This document shows, piece after piece, positions 34,930-43,363 of a stretch of 64,000 nucleotides of DNA. Position 1 is the first letter of the stretch. Each line of letters opens with the position of its first letter. The position numbers and the translations under genes are program-made. The stretch is from Sphingomonas trueperi (lineage in GTDB: Bacteria > Pseudomonadota > Alphaproteobacteria > Sphingomonadales > Sphingomonadaceae). Below the pieces are notes generated by a model that saw only the letters and a program-made list of their open reading frames with translations, searched no databases and was not told the DNA's origin. Location: positions 62,001-126,000 of the forward strand of contig NZ_JAATJB010000001.1 in the NCBI RefSeq assembly GCF_011927635.1, in the 5' to 3' direction.

Positions 34930-36246
34930 TTATCCGTTCCGCGCGATGACGATTTCGACGCGCCGGTTCTGCGCCTTGCCTTCGGGGATGGCGTTGGGCG
35001 CGATCGGCTGCGTCGCGCCGAAGCCCTGGGCCTGCACGCGTGCCGGATCGGCGAGCCGCGCGCGCAGGATCGCCGCGACCGTCTCCGCCCGCGCCTTCGA
35101 CAGCGCAACATTGTCGGGGAAGGTCAGGCTCGCCACCGGATCGCTGTCGGCATGGCCCTCCACCCGCACCTGGCCCTTCTCGCCCACCACGGCCTCGGCG
35201 ATCTTCTCGAACAGCGCCTGCCGCCCCGGGGCGAGCTGGTCCGAGCCCGAGCGGAACAGCGTGCCGACGGTAGTACGTACCCGTACGCTGTTGGGGTCCT
35301 GCTCGACCACGACCAGCTTCCGCGCGATCTCGTCGGCGAGGAAGCCCTGGAGCCGCTGCTGCTGCGCACCGATCGGGACCGCGACGGGTGCCGCCGCGCG
35401 CGAGAGGCGCAAGGGCTGCTCGGGGTTGAGCGCGAGCAGCGCGGTCATCGCCGGCTGGCCGGTCTGGATCAGCACCAGCCGGAAGGCCAGCACGACCAGC
35501 AGCAGCACGCCGAGCGCGACGCTCGCCGCCAGCCCGATCGGCGCCCAGAAGCCGACCCGCCCTCGCGCCATGGGGGAACCGCGCCAGTGCGGCACCAGTT
35601 CGGTTTCCGAAAGCCCGCGCGCGGCGGGGATTGCGGCATAGGCGCTCGCCAGGATCGCGGCGCGCTGCCCGCGCTCGTCCTGCGCCACCCGGTAGCGCCC
35701 CTCGAATCCTGCGGCGAGGCAGGCATGGTAGAGCTCGATCAGCTCGGCATGCGCCGCCGGCTGCGCCAGCATTTCGCGCAGCAAGGCCCAGAAGCGTTCG
35801 CCGCCGATATTCTCGCCGAAGCCGCGGACCACCATGCTGCGCCGCGCCCATTCGGCGCCGTCGGCGGCCTGGCCGGGCAGGTTCTGGGCGATGTCGTCGA
35901 CCGTCGCATAGACGGCGTAACGCGCGCGGCGCTGCGTCTCGGCGTCATAGCCGCCCCCCACGATCGCCGCGTCGAAGCGCTGGGCGGCGGCCGACGCGCG
36001 GCGATGCAGCGAGGGCAGGTCGAGCGCGATGCGGCCCGAACGCGCCGACGCGATCAGCGCGAGCAGCGGCGCCGCGGCCTCGACGATCGGATTGTGCGCG
36101 CGTGCCGCGACGGGCGGATCGGGGAAATCTTCATCGGCGGGGGGCGGTGTGGCCCGCGTTTCCGCAAGTCGGGCGCGCGCCTGCTGGAGCGGCGTCGGCT
36201 GGAAGACGGTGTGGCCGTCGCTGCCCAGGGCATCGTCGTCGTTCAC
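34930..36246 (-). CDS. tssL: T6SS membrane-complex protein TssL with C-terminal OmpA-like peptidoglycan-binding domain
   Basis: A 438-residue 'evolved' TssL. The cytoplasmic DotU domain covers about residues 50-215 (NPIVEAAAPLLALIASAR, AVYATVDDIAQNLP, RFWALLREMLAQP, LIELYHACLAAGFEGRYR). One C-terminal membrane helix lies at about 234-258. The periplasmic end (about 320-438) is an OmpA-type domain: LFRSGSDQLAPG, RVEGHADSDPVAS, NVALSKARAETVAAILRARL (20 residues) and NRRVEIVIARNG. The OmpA part should hold the complex to the cell wall, useful where the lipoprotein TssJ is absent. The GTG start at 36246 overlaps the tssK stop. Confidence 0.94.
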   Translation of the reverse strand: MNDDDALGSDGHTVFQPTPLQQARARLAETRATPPPADEDFPDPPVAARAHNPIVEAAAPLLALIASARSGRIALDLPSLHRRASAAAQRFDAAIVGGGYDAETQRRARYAVYATVDDIAQNLPGQAADGAEWARRSMVVRGFGENIGGERFWALLREMLAQPAAHAELIELYHACLAAGFEGRYRVAQDERGQRAAILASAYAAIPAARGLSETELVPHWRGSPMARGRVGFWAPIGLAASVALGVLLLVVLAFRLVLIQTGQPAMTALLALNPEQPLRLSRAAAPVAVPIGAQQQRLQGFLADEIARKLVVVEQDPNSVRVRTTVGTLFRSGSDQLAPGRQALFEKIAEAVVGEKGQVRVEGHADSDPVASLTFPDNVALSKARAETVAAILRARLADPARVQAQGFGATQPIAPNAIPEGKAQNRRVEIVIARNG

Positions 36247-37634
36247 CGCGGCGCCTTCTTCACGCACCAGAGCTCGAGCCGCAGCTCGGGCCAGTCGCCG
36301 GCGACGTGCAGCCCCAGCGCGGGCGCGGCGGCGAGCGCGGGCCAATCGGGTGCCGAGCGGTCGAGCTCGAAATAGACATGCCCCGGCAGCGTGCGGATCT
36401 GCGGAGGCGGGGTCGGCGTGTGGCGCAGCGGGATGCCGGCCAGCGCCGAATCGACGATCTGCCGCATCTTCTGCACCGGCCCGATCTTGGCGACCGAGGG
36501 AAAGCGCGCGCGCAGATCCTCCAGCGACATGCGCGCCGAGGCGACCAGGTAGAAATAGCCGGTCTGGAACAATGCCGGATCGGTGATCCGCGCGGTATAG
36601 GCCCCCGGCCCCGCCTGGACGAGCGGCAGCTGGACCGCGGCGCGGTCATAGACCGCCGACAGCGCGGCCTGGATCGCCTCGACCACCGGCTCGAACGTCT
36701 CGCGCAGGCGGAGATGGTCATAGACCGGGAAAGGCGGCGGCTGGCGTTCGGGGCGGGTGAGCGTCGCCAGTTCGCCGGCCATGCCGAGCAGCGCCTCGTA
36801 CAGCCGCTCGGGATGCACCATCGGCAGGCTCGCCAGATGCGCGAGCTGCGGGCGCCAGCGGTTGAGCGCCTGGAGCAGCAGGAAATTGGCAATGCTCTCC
36901 GCCCCCGCCTCGGCCGCCTCGACCGCGCGCAGGGCGAGTTCCTCCACCCGCTGGCCCGCACGGCCCAGGATGTCGGCGAGAAAGCCGGCGAGCCGCGGGC
37001 TCGCGCGCAGGTCGAGCGCGGGCGGGATGTGCCGCTCGTCGAACTGGATCGCGCCATTCCGCAGCTCGCGGACTCGCGCAAGTTCGAGCGTGACGCGGCC
37101 ATAGGTCTGGTCGCGGGTGATGCCGAAGCGCAGATTGGGCCGTGCCATCTCGATCGGCTCGCTCGCGCGCTCTTCGGAAAACACGTCGGCGACGTCGCGC
37201 GTCTCGACCAGGAAGCGCGCGCCCTCGGCACCGGCTGCGTCCACGTCGCGGAACGCCACCGCGCCGGGCTGGTGCGCCGGCAGCGTCAGCTGGATGCCGG
37301 CGTCGCGCGCGTCGGCGGGAATGTCGATCGGCGGCGGCGGCGGCAGCGTGCCCGGAATGGCGAAGTGCAGCCCGTCGGGGAGCACGCCCGAGAGCTTCTC
37401 GATCGCGAACTTGCCGAGCGCGGCGAGATCCTGGTTGATCACCAGCTCGGTCACGCCCCAGCGATAGGGCCCGGCATGGCGGGCGGCGGCCGCGAGCTGC
37501 GCGTCGAGATGGCGCTCCAGCTGCTGGAAATGCTGCTGGCGCAGGAACAGCCCCTCGCGCCAGGCGACGCGCCCGTCAGCGGACACGATGCGCGCCTCCG
37601 CGGCGGCGGCAGAAATCCCCGGCTCGAAACACAT
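36243..37634 (-). CDS. tssK: T6SS baseplate protein TssK
   Basis: Links the baseplate to the TssL/TssM membrane complex. The longest form has 463 residues from ATG 37634. However, the family normally begins with the strand seen here as RVAWREGLFLRQQHFQQLER (20 residues). An in-frame GTG at 37586 would start just before it and may be the true start. Further signs are FAIPGTLPPPPPIDIPADAR (20 residues), FLLLQALNRWRPQLAHLA and HPERLYEALLGMAGELATL. An 85-base gap separates it from the upstream histidine kinase gene, which reads in the same direction. Confidence 0.94.
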   Translation of the reverse strand: MCFEPGISAAAAEARIVSADGRVAWREGLFLRQQHFQQLERHLDAQLAAAARHAGPYRWGVTELVINQDLAALGKFAIEKLSGVLPDGLHFAIPGTLPPPPPIDIPADARDAGIQLTLPAHQPGAVAFRDVDAAGAEGARFLVETRDVADVFSEERASEPIEMARPNLRFGITRDQTYGRVTLELARVRELRNGAIQFDERHIPPALDLRASPRLAGFLADILGRAGQRVEELALRAVEAAEAGAESIANFLLLQALNRWRPQLAHLASLPMVHPERLYEALLGMAGELATLTRPERQPPPFPVYDHLRLRETFEPVVEAIQAALSAVYDRAAVQLPLVQAGPGAYTARITDPALFQTGYFYLVASARMSLEDLRARFPSVAKIGPVQKMRQIVDSALAGIPLRHTPTPPPQIRTLPGHVYFELDRSAPDWPALAAAPALGLHVAGDWPELRLELWCVKKAPR

Positions 37635-37719
37635 CCACTCCCAACCACAGGCGGCGACCGTCGGGCCGGCTGTGCCCGAGCGACGGTTTCAGCCGCATGT
37701 CGGACCGGGTAGCTTGCGG

Positions 37720-40125
37720 TTACGACTGTAGTGTTGGCTCGACGGCCAGCGGGCGAAGCGCGGCAGCGAGCGCGACCGGATCGAGCGGCGCTGCGAGCGG
37801 CACCGGCGCGAATGCGCGTCCGCCTGCCGGCCGCATCAGGAGCAGCACGCCAGCTTGCGGCCCCGCCGGGCCCGTCGGCACGAAAGAGCGCGCCGCATCC
37901 GGCGCGTCGACCAGCAGCACCGCATCGGCACCCGCCGCGTCCGCCTGCGCACCGATGTCCGCGCGCGTCGGATCGACGCTCACCGGCTCGTAGCCGAGCT
38001 GCGCCACCAGATCCTCGACCGCCTCGCGTACCGCCTCGGGCGCGACCACCAGCACGCACTCGCCGTTTCCCGACGCCGGCGCCGCCGCCTGCTGCACCGG
38101 TACGAGCAGCCGTGCACGCATCGCCGGCAGCCAGATATGGAAGCTGCTGCCCTTGCCGGGTGCGCTGCGGACGTCGATCGTGCCGCCATGCGCCTGCACG
38201 ATCTCCCAGGCAGTCGACAGGCCAAGCCCGGTGCCGCCCTGCCGTCCGGTGAAGAAAGGCTCGAAGAGCCGTGGCTGGGCGGCGGCGGCGATGCCGCATC
38301 CGCGATCCGCGATCGTCACCACGGCATAATCGCCCGCGTCCAGACTGGCATGGCTGAACGTGCGCGGCCTGCATTCGGCGCGAAAGGTGAGGGTAACGTC
38401 GACATGGGGATCCGCCGGCGTCGCGTGGAAGGCGTTGTTGCAGATGTTCATGAACACCTGCTGGAGCTGCGCGGCATTGCCCTGCACTGCGCGCGCCGCC
38501 GGCCAATCCTGCGCTACGAAGTGAATCGTCCCGCGCCCGGCCGCCCGGACGAGCCGCACCGTCTCCTCCACCAGCGCCTGCAGTGTCAGCGGCCTGTATT
38601 CGGCGTCGTGCCCCCGTCCGAAGGCGAGAATTTCATCGACCAGCTCGCGGGCGCGATCGACCGCCTGGCGGATTTCCGACAGGTCCTCCCGCACCACCTG
38701 GTTGCGACCGGCATGGATCTCGGCGATTTCGCTGAAGCCGCCGATGGCGCCGATGATGTTGTTGAAATTGTGCGCCACGCCGCTCGCCACCGCGCCGATC
38801 GCCTCCATCCGCCGCGCGCGGGCCAGGCGCAGCTCCAGCTGAAGGCGGGCGCGCTCCAGCCCGTCGCGGCGCAGCGCCTGCAGGATCGCCGCCTGCGCCA
38901 TGCGCAGCCCGGCGATCACGTCGGAGCGACCGCGGTCGGTATCGTGGCGTTCGAAGCCCAGCAACGCCGGCACCGGGGTGCGGGCCCGGATCAGCAGGAG
39001 CGACGTCGTGCCGCGCGCCAGCAGCATCGCGCCGAGCGGCGTGTCCGCGCCGTGCGGCAGCGCGAGGTGGAGCACGTCGTCGTCCCAAAGCGGCGCGTCC
39101 TGCGCGGCCACCGCCACGCGTGCCGGCCAATGTTCGCTCAGCCGCCCATCGCTGCTCCAGATATAGGTGCGACCGGCCTGGTCGCCGTCCAGCACGAGAT
39201 AGGCATCGGTGGCACCGGCATGTGCCGCGAGCCGCTGCAACGCGTCTTCGATCCGCTGCTCGAGCTGCTCCGACGAAACTTCGAGCAGCAGGCTCGCCAC
39301 GGTGGCGCTCAGTCGCTCATTCTCGCGACGGCGTCGACGCTCCCGCACCTGCGCGCGAAGCGCGGCAAGGAGCGCGAGCCACAGGACCGCCGCCGCGACG
39401 CCCGCCGCGAGCAGCCCGAGAAAGGCGCGCTGGTGCCGCGCCTCGATCCGCCGCTGATGCTCCACGACCAGCCGCCGGACGGTCTCGATTTCGCCGTCGC
39501 GCCCGCCCTCGCGCACCGCATCGAGGATGGCGTCGACGCGCGGCAGCAGCGCGATCAGCAGGCGTCCGTGCGCGATCAGCTGGGCTTCGAGATCGCCTTG
39601 CCCGCCTGCCAGGTCCGCCAGCGCCGCCCGCGCCGCCGCCACGGCCGCCGGGCTGGTATCCAGCGTCAGTCGGAGAAAGCGTGCCGAGACGGTGCCGGCG
39701 CGGGGCGAATCCTGCAGCAGGTTGCACAGCGCCGTCACGCGCGCGAGCGAGTTCTGCAGCAACGCATTCTCGCTCTTGAATGCCTCGGCGAGCCCTTCGG
39801 CGTCGCGCATGTGGTCCCGCAGCCGCGAGATCGCGCGACGGAGCGGGACGTCGCCGCCGGCACGTTGGGCAAGCCGCTCGGTGCTTTCGTCGGCGCTCGC
39901 CAGATCCTGGTTGATCATGTCGTAGTTGCGCAGCAACCCTATCCGCGCGCTCAGCATGTCGCGCGTCAGCGAACGGTCGGCAAAGGCGTAGCGCTCGATC
40001 GCCCGGTTCGCTTCCACTGCCCAGCCGTCCCCCATCGTGCGCATCCGCGCCGCCGCGCCGAACAGCAACAGCGCCGCCAGCGCGGTCACCGCGGCGGCGG
40101 CGCGCAGTACGGCGATGGACCTCAC
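37720..40125 (-). CDS. VirA-like membrane sensor histidine kinase with degenerate receiver
   Basis: An 801-residue sensor. A first membrane helix at about 7-25 and a second at about 234-256 enclose a helical periplasmic domain of about 205 residues. A GAF-like cytoplasmic domain (about 275-430) follows. The H-box is GVAHNFNNIIGA with His452. The N-box is FMNICNNAFHAT near 558-569, with G-boxes DRGCGI and TGLGLSTAWEI. The last 110 residues resemble a response-regulator receiver but lack the paired acidic residues at the N-terminal strand (VLVVAPE). This architecture fits VirA-type kinases. It overlaps the cytochrome gene by four bases and lies 85 bases upstream of tssK. Confidence 0.85.
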   Translation of the reverse strand: MRSIAVLRAAAAVTALAALLLFGAAARMRTMGDGWAVEANRAIERYAFADRSLTRDMLSARIGLLRNYDMINQDLASADESTERLAQRAGGDVPLRRAISRLRDHMRDAEGLAEAFKSENALLQNSLARVTALCNLLQDSPRAGTVSARFLRLTLDTSPAAVAAARAALADLAGGQGDLEAQLIAHGRLLIALLPRVDAILDAVREGGRDGEIETVRRLVVEHQRRIEARHQRAFLGLLAAGVAAAVLWLALLAALRAQVRERRRRRENERLSATVASLLLEVSSEQLEQRIEDALQRLAAHAGATDAYLVLDGDQAGRTYIWSSDGRLSEHWPARVAVAAQDAPLWDDDVLHLALPHGADTPLGAMLLARGTTSLLLIRARTPVPALLGFERHDTDRGRSDVIAGLRMAQAAILQALRRDGLERARLQLELRLARARRMEAIGAVASGVAHNFNNIIGAIGGFSEIAEIHAGRNQVVREDLSEIRQAVDRARELVDEILAFGRGHDAEYRPLTLQALVEETVRLVRAAGRGTIHFVAQDWPAARAVQGNAAQLQQVFMNICNNAFHATPADPHVDVTLTFRAECRPRTFSHASLDAGDYAVVTIADRGCGIAAAAQPRLFEPFFTGRQGGTGLGLSTAWEIVQAHGGTIDVRSAPGKGSSFHIWLPAMRARLLVPVQQAAAPASGNGECVLVVAPEAVREAVEDLVAQLGYEPVSVDPTRADIGAQADAAGADAVLLVDAPDAARSFVPTGPAGPQAGVLLLMRPAGGRAFAPVPLAAPLDPVALAAALRPLAVEPTLQS

Positions 40126-41072
40126 CTGCGGCTGCCCGGCGCCGGCGGCCGAATGGGCCTGCCCTGATAGGTGCCGGTGAGCGTGCCGAGGAAGGCGACG
40201 ATGTCGTCCACGTCCTGCGGCGACAGCGCGAGATCGAGCTGCGCCCGCCCCATCGCGCGGACCGCATGCCGTAGCGTGGGCGCGCTACCGTCGTGAAAAT
40301 AGGGCGCTGTCGCCGCGACGTTGCGCAGGCTCGGCACGCGCACCAGCACCGGGTCTGCCGAACCGATCGGATGGAAGACGCCGTGGCGCTGCATCAGGTT
40401 GCCGCCGACATTGACGCCCTGATGGCAGGAGACGCACCCCAGCGCCTTGAAGCGGGCATAGCCGCGGCGCTCCTGCGCGGACAGCGCCCGGTCGTCCCCG
40501 GCCAGCCAGCGGTCGAATCGCGCGCCGGGCGTGACCAGGCTGCGCTGATACGCCGCAAGCGCATCGACCAGCGCAGCCTCGTCGATGTGTCGACCATAGA
40601 CGGCGCGGAACCGCGCGACCATCGCCGGATCGCGCCGCAGCCGTGCTACGGCCACGCCATTCGCCGCGCCCATCAGCGCCGGATCGTCCAGCACCTGCGC
40701 GGTGAACCGCTCGAAGGTCTCGCGCCGCCCGCGCCAGTTGAAGCGATAGTTGAGCGCCGCGTTGAACACGGTGAGCGTGTTCATCCGCAAGGCGCCGCCA
40801 TTCTGCGCGACGTCGAAATTGCGGTTGCTGGCGCCGTTGGTCCCCAGGTCATGACACGAATTGCAGCTCACCGTTTGCCGCTGCGACAGCCGCGGATCGC
40901 GGAACAACAGCGCGCCCAGCGCCAGCTTGGCCGGCGCGATCGCAGGCGCCGGCGGCAACGGCGTGATCGGCTCGTCTTGCACGACCCATTGTGCCGCCAG
41001 CGCCGCGCCAATGCCCAGCGTCGCGGCGCCGGCAAGGCCCGCGCATGTCCGTACGAGCAGCCCTCGCCTCAC
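40122..41072 (-). CDS. Di-haem cytochrome c peroxidase/MauG-family protein
   Basis: A 316-residue exported protein with an uncleaved-looking or cleavable N-terminal helix (about 5-28). Two haem-c sites are visible: CNSCH at 70-74 and CVSCH at 213-217. Family signs are LALGALLFRDPRLSQRQTVS (20 residues), ALMGAANG, LRNVAATAPYFHDGSAPTLR (20 residues) and ALSPQDVDDIVAFLGTLTG. Classic members reduce H2O2 or oxidise partner proteins in the periplasm. It is sandwiched with ATGA overlaps between a response regulator and a histidine kinase, so a sensing role (redox, peroxide or haem) is plausible but inferred. The fold is complete. Confidence 0.9.
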   Translation of the reverse strand: MRRGLLVRTCAGLAGAATLGIGAALAAQWVVQDEPITPLPPAPAIAPAKLALGALLFRDPRLSQRQTVSCNSCHDLGTNGASNRNFDVAQNGGALRMNTLTVFNAALNYRFNWRGRRETFERFTAQVLDDPALMGAANGVAVARLRRDPAMVARFRAVYGRHIDEAALVDALAAYQRSLVTPGARFDRWLAGDDRALSAQERRGYARFKALGCVSCHQGVNVGGNLMQRHGVFHPIGSADPVLVRVPSLRNVAATAPYFHDGSAPTLRHAVRAMGRAQLDLALSPQDVDDIVAFLGTLTGTYQGRPIRPPAPGSRR

Positions 41073-41818
41073 ACCGTCCGCACGTCGACGTCGAAGACAT
41101 ACCCGACGCCGCGCTCGGTGCGGATCAGCCGGGGAGCGCTGGCGTCGCGCTCGAGCTTGCGCCGCAGGCGGAGGATCTGCACGTCGATGCTGCGGTCGTA
41201 CACGTCCTCGTGCACGCGCGTCGCCTGGAGCAGCCGTTCGCGGGTGAGCGGCCGCCGGGGCGCTGCAACGAAGGCGCTGAGCAGCGCGAATTCACCCTTG
41301 GTGAGCGGCACCGTCTCCCCCTCCGGACTCTTGAGCCGGCGGTTGCGCTGGCTGAACACCCACCCGGCGAATTCGAAGCTCTGCTCCGTCTGGCGCACCG
41401 GGTGCAGGCGATCCATCGTCCGGCGGCGGAGCACCGAGCGGACCCGCGCGAGCATCTCGCGCATGCCGAACGGCTTGGTCAGATAGTCGTCGGCGCCGAG
41501 CTCGAGCCCGATCACACGGTCCACCTCGTCACGGCGATGGCCGGTGATCAGGATCACCGGCACGACGCTCTTGGCGCGCACTTCCCGGAGCAGGTCCAGG
41601 CCATCCTGATCGCCAAGGTTGATATCGAGCAGGATGACGTCGGGCTCACGCCCGGCGAGCGCGCGCACCACGCCCTCGCGTCCGGAAACCGCCGTCGCCT
41701 GCATGCTGTTCTCACCGAGATAGGAGACGAGCATGCGCTGCATCGCTGCGTCGTCGTCTACGACCAGGACGCGCGGGGTACCCGGGATGGCAGCCTCCGC
41801 GAACACCTCGACCTTCAT
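41069..41818 (-). CDS. OmpR/VirG-like DNA-binding response regulator
   Basis: A 249-residue regulator from ATG 41818. The receiver has VLVVDDDAAM, phospho-acceptor Asp65 in ILLDINLGDQDG, Thr/Ile in ILITGH and Lys115 in YLTKPFG. The C-terminal winged helix (about 150-245) has GEFALLSAFVAAPRRPLTRE (20 residues), DRSIDVQILRLRRKLE and RTERGVGYVFD. All phosphotransfer residues are intact. It is first in a three-gene overlapping set with the di-haem protein and the histidine kinase. Its likely targets include this set and perhaps the T6SS genes downstream. Confidence 0.9.
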   Translation of the reverse strand: MKVEVFAEAAIPGTPRVLVVDDDAAMQRMLVSYLGENSMQATAVSGREGVVRALAGREPDVILLDINLGDQDGLDLLREVRAKSVVPVILITGHRRDEVDRVIGLELGADDYLTKPFGMREMLARVRSVLRRRTMDRLHPVRQTEQSFEFAGWVFSQRNRRLKSPEGETVPLTKGEFALLSAFVAAPRRPLTRERLLQATRVHEDVYDRSIDVQILRLRRKLERDASAPRLIRTERGVGYVFDVDVRTV

Positions 41819-42276
41819 CGTTGCGCGCCCACCATGTTCACCAGTCGCCCAGCAGCGACACATAGAAAATTGAGCTTCATACAAATACTCTACCAGGACA
41901 GGCACCGGCTCACCGGCGGCGTTTCGACACCGGCTGCCCATACCGCCTCCGTCCGAAACCATCGGACACCAGCACTCGTCTCGGAAATAGGGATCATCCG
42001 GACGCGTCGATAGCCGTCGAGCACCTTTCTTCACCAATCTTTACCAGCGCGGATGCGCAAGGACAGCAGCTTCCATTGAAGCTTTGGTTGCAACCGTAAC
42101 GCGAAATTGCGCGGGCGCGCGGAGAGCGCAACATGGACGCGGGGATAGCTAGGCGCGGTATGCCGCGAAGGTGCCGGCCGACGGCTTAGGACGCCCCTAG
42201 GGCGCGGGCGGGCGGACGAACGGGGGGAAGCGGCGCTGCGGTGGCGACCTGGTCGCGATTTCCAGGTGAAACAGCC
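41819..42276. other. Non-coding stretch between response regulator and tRNA-Ser
   Basis: About 460 bases without a credible gene. It should hold the promoter of the minus-strand response-regulator unit. The A/T-rich part at about 41865-41890 is the likeliest place, but I cannot fix -35/-10 boxes. A 6-bp hairpin (gtccga / tcggac, 41951-41967) and two weak hairpins just beyond the tRNA 3' end (42244-42256 and 42262-42279) are the only structures seen. Confidence 0.4.
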
Positions 42277-42369
42277 TGGCGGAGACGGAGGGATTCGAAC
42301 CCTCGGTACGAGTAATCCCCGTACGGCGGTTTAGCAAACCGCTGGTTTCAGCCACTCACCCACGTCTCC
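42277..42369 (-). tRNA. tRNA-Ser(GCU)
   Basis: On the minus strand the acceptor stem ggagacg pairs with cgtctcc. The anticodon loop cggtttGCTaaaccg reads serine codons AGC/AGU. A long variable arm, typical of tRNA-Ser, and the T-loop ggttcgaatcc are present. The 3' end carries discriminator G and an encoded CCA. The whole is 93 bases including CCA. A good promoter lies just upstream. Confidence 0.95.
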
Positions 42370-42388
42370 GGATGCGCCGAGGTCGAGC

Positions 42389-42417
42389 CCTATAACGAGC
42401 CCTTCGCCCGCAATCAA
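42389..42417 (-). promoter_or_regulatory. Sigma-70-type promoter of tRNA-Ser
   Basis: On the minus strand TTGATT (42417-42412) and TATAGG (42394-42389) are 17 bases apart, 20 bases before the tRNA 5' end. Spacing and placement fit a housekeeping promoter. Confidence 0.6.
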
Positions 42418-42531
42418 CGGGGATAACCACATGGACGCGAAATCGAGTGGATCGGGCGCCCATTCATTGCCGCGACAGCCGCGCGCCCCTAGGGTGCAGC
42501 CCGCAAAAGCAGCAGGGTTCGGGAAATTTTG

Positions 42532-43320
42532 ATGATGCGATCGGGTTGGTTCACGCTTCTGGCAGTTGCCGTCACCGGGCTGGGCAGCGTGCCCGCGTCG
42601 GCCCAGATGACGACGATCGACCCCAATACCGCGATCGATTCGGACCTGAAGTCGCCGCCGTCGCAGCAGCAGCAACCGCCGCAGAGCGCGCCGCCGCCGA
42701 CCCAGATGCAGGAATCCTATCCGCCGGCCGACACGGCGCCGCCGCCCGTGGATACCCCGCCGCCGCCAGCCCAGCCGGCGCCCGCCTCGCCCGCCGCTGC
42801 CGACCCGTCGGCGACGTCGGCCCGCCAGGCGGCGACCGACACGTTCGAGAAGGACGATCTGCTCGCCGCCGCCGAAGGCACGTTCGGCAAGGGTGCCTCG
42901 GGCCTCGCCAAGCTGCTCGAGGACATTCTCAAGGACCAGGGCAAGCCCAATGCCTATATCGCCGGCAGCGAGGCGTCGGGCGCGATCGGCGTCGGCCTGC
43001 GCTACGGCAAGGGGCAGATGTTTCACAAGGTGGAGGGCCAGCGCCCGATCTACTGGACCGGCCCGTCGATCGGCTTCGACCTGGGCGGGGACGCCAACAA
43101 GGTGTTCGTGCTGGTCTACAATCTCTACGACAGCCAGGAGATCTACAAGCGCTTCCCGCAGGGCGAAGGCCACGCCTATTTCGTCGGCGGCTTCTCGGCC
43201 TCGTATCTCCGCCGCGGCGATATCGTGCTGATCCCGGTGCGGCTGGGCGTAGGCTGGCGGCTGGGGGTCAACGCCGGCTATATGAAGTTCAGCGAAAAGC
43301 AGCGCTGGCTGCCCTTCTGA
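42532..43320 (+). CDS. DUF1134 family exported protein
   Basis: A 262-residue protein with a signal peptide (MRSGWFTLLAVAVTGLG... ending near ASA-QM). A Pro/Gln/Ala-rich low-complexity linker of about 80 residues follows. The conserved domain comes last: SEASGAIGVGLRYGKGQM, VEGQRPIYWTGPSIGFDLGG and FVLVYNLYDSQEIYKRFPQG (20 residues each at most). DUF1134 proteins are mostly alphaproteobacterial and of unknown role. Two adjacent ATGs (42532 and 42535) can serve as start; a TTG just before is less likely. A hairpin separates it from the converging dihydroorotase gene. Confidence 0.85.
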   Translation: MMRSGWFTLLAVAVTGLGSVPASAQMTTIDPNTAIDSDLKSPPSQQQQPPQSAPPPTQMQESYPPADTAPPPVDTPPPPAQPAPASPAAADPSATSARQAATDTFEKDDLLAAAEGTFGKGASGLAKLLEDILKDQGKPNAYIAGSEASGAIGVGLRYGKGQMFHKVEGQRPIYWTGPSIGFDLGGDANKVFVLVYNLYDSQEIYKRFPQGEGHAYFVGGFSASYLRRGDIVLIPVRLGVGWRLGVNAGYMKFSEKQRWLPF

Positions 43321-43329
43321 TCGGGTGCC

Positions 43330-43357
43330 GGGCGGGGCCGCATCGGCAGCCCCGCCC
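43330..43357. terminator. Hairpin between convergent DUF1134 and dihydroorotase genes
   Basis: A 9-bp GC-rich stem (gggcggggc / gccccgccc) with a 10-base loop starts 10 bases after the DUF1134 stop and ends 7 bases before the other stop. It lacks a T-run but sits where a two-way terminator is expected. Confidence 0.45.
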
Positions 43358-43363
43358 CTGCCC

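Noticed and set aside
32487..34949. 820-codon open frame on the plus strand opposite tssM
   Set aside because: Antisense shadow. tssM on the other strand has a full Walker A motif and membrane helices.
37855..40167. 770-codon open frame on the plus strand opposite the histidine kinase
   Set aside because: Antisense shadow; the kinase motifs on the minus strand are intact.
41819..42276. Small gene extending the response regulator N-terminus to 42037
   Set aside because: The extra residues are not receiver-like, and ATG 41818 directly precedes the receiver domain.
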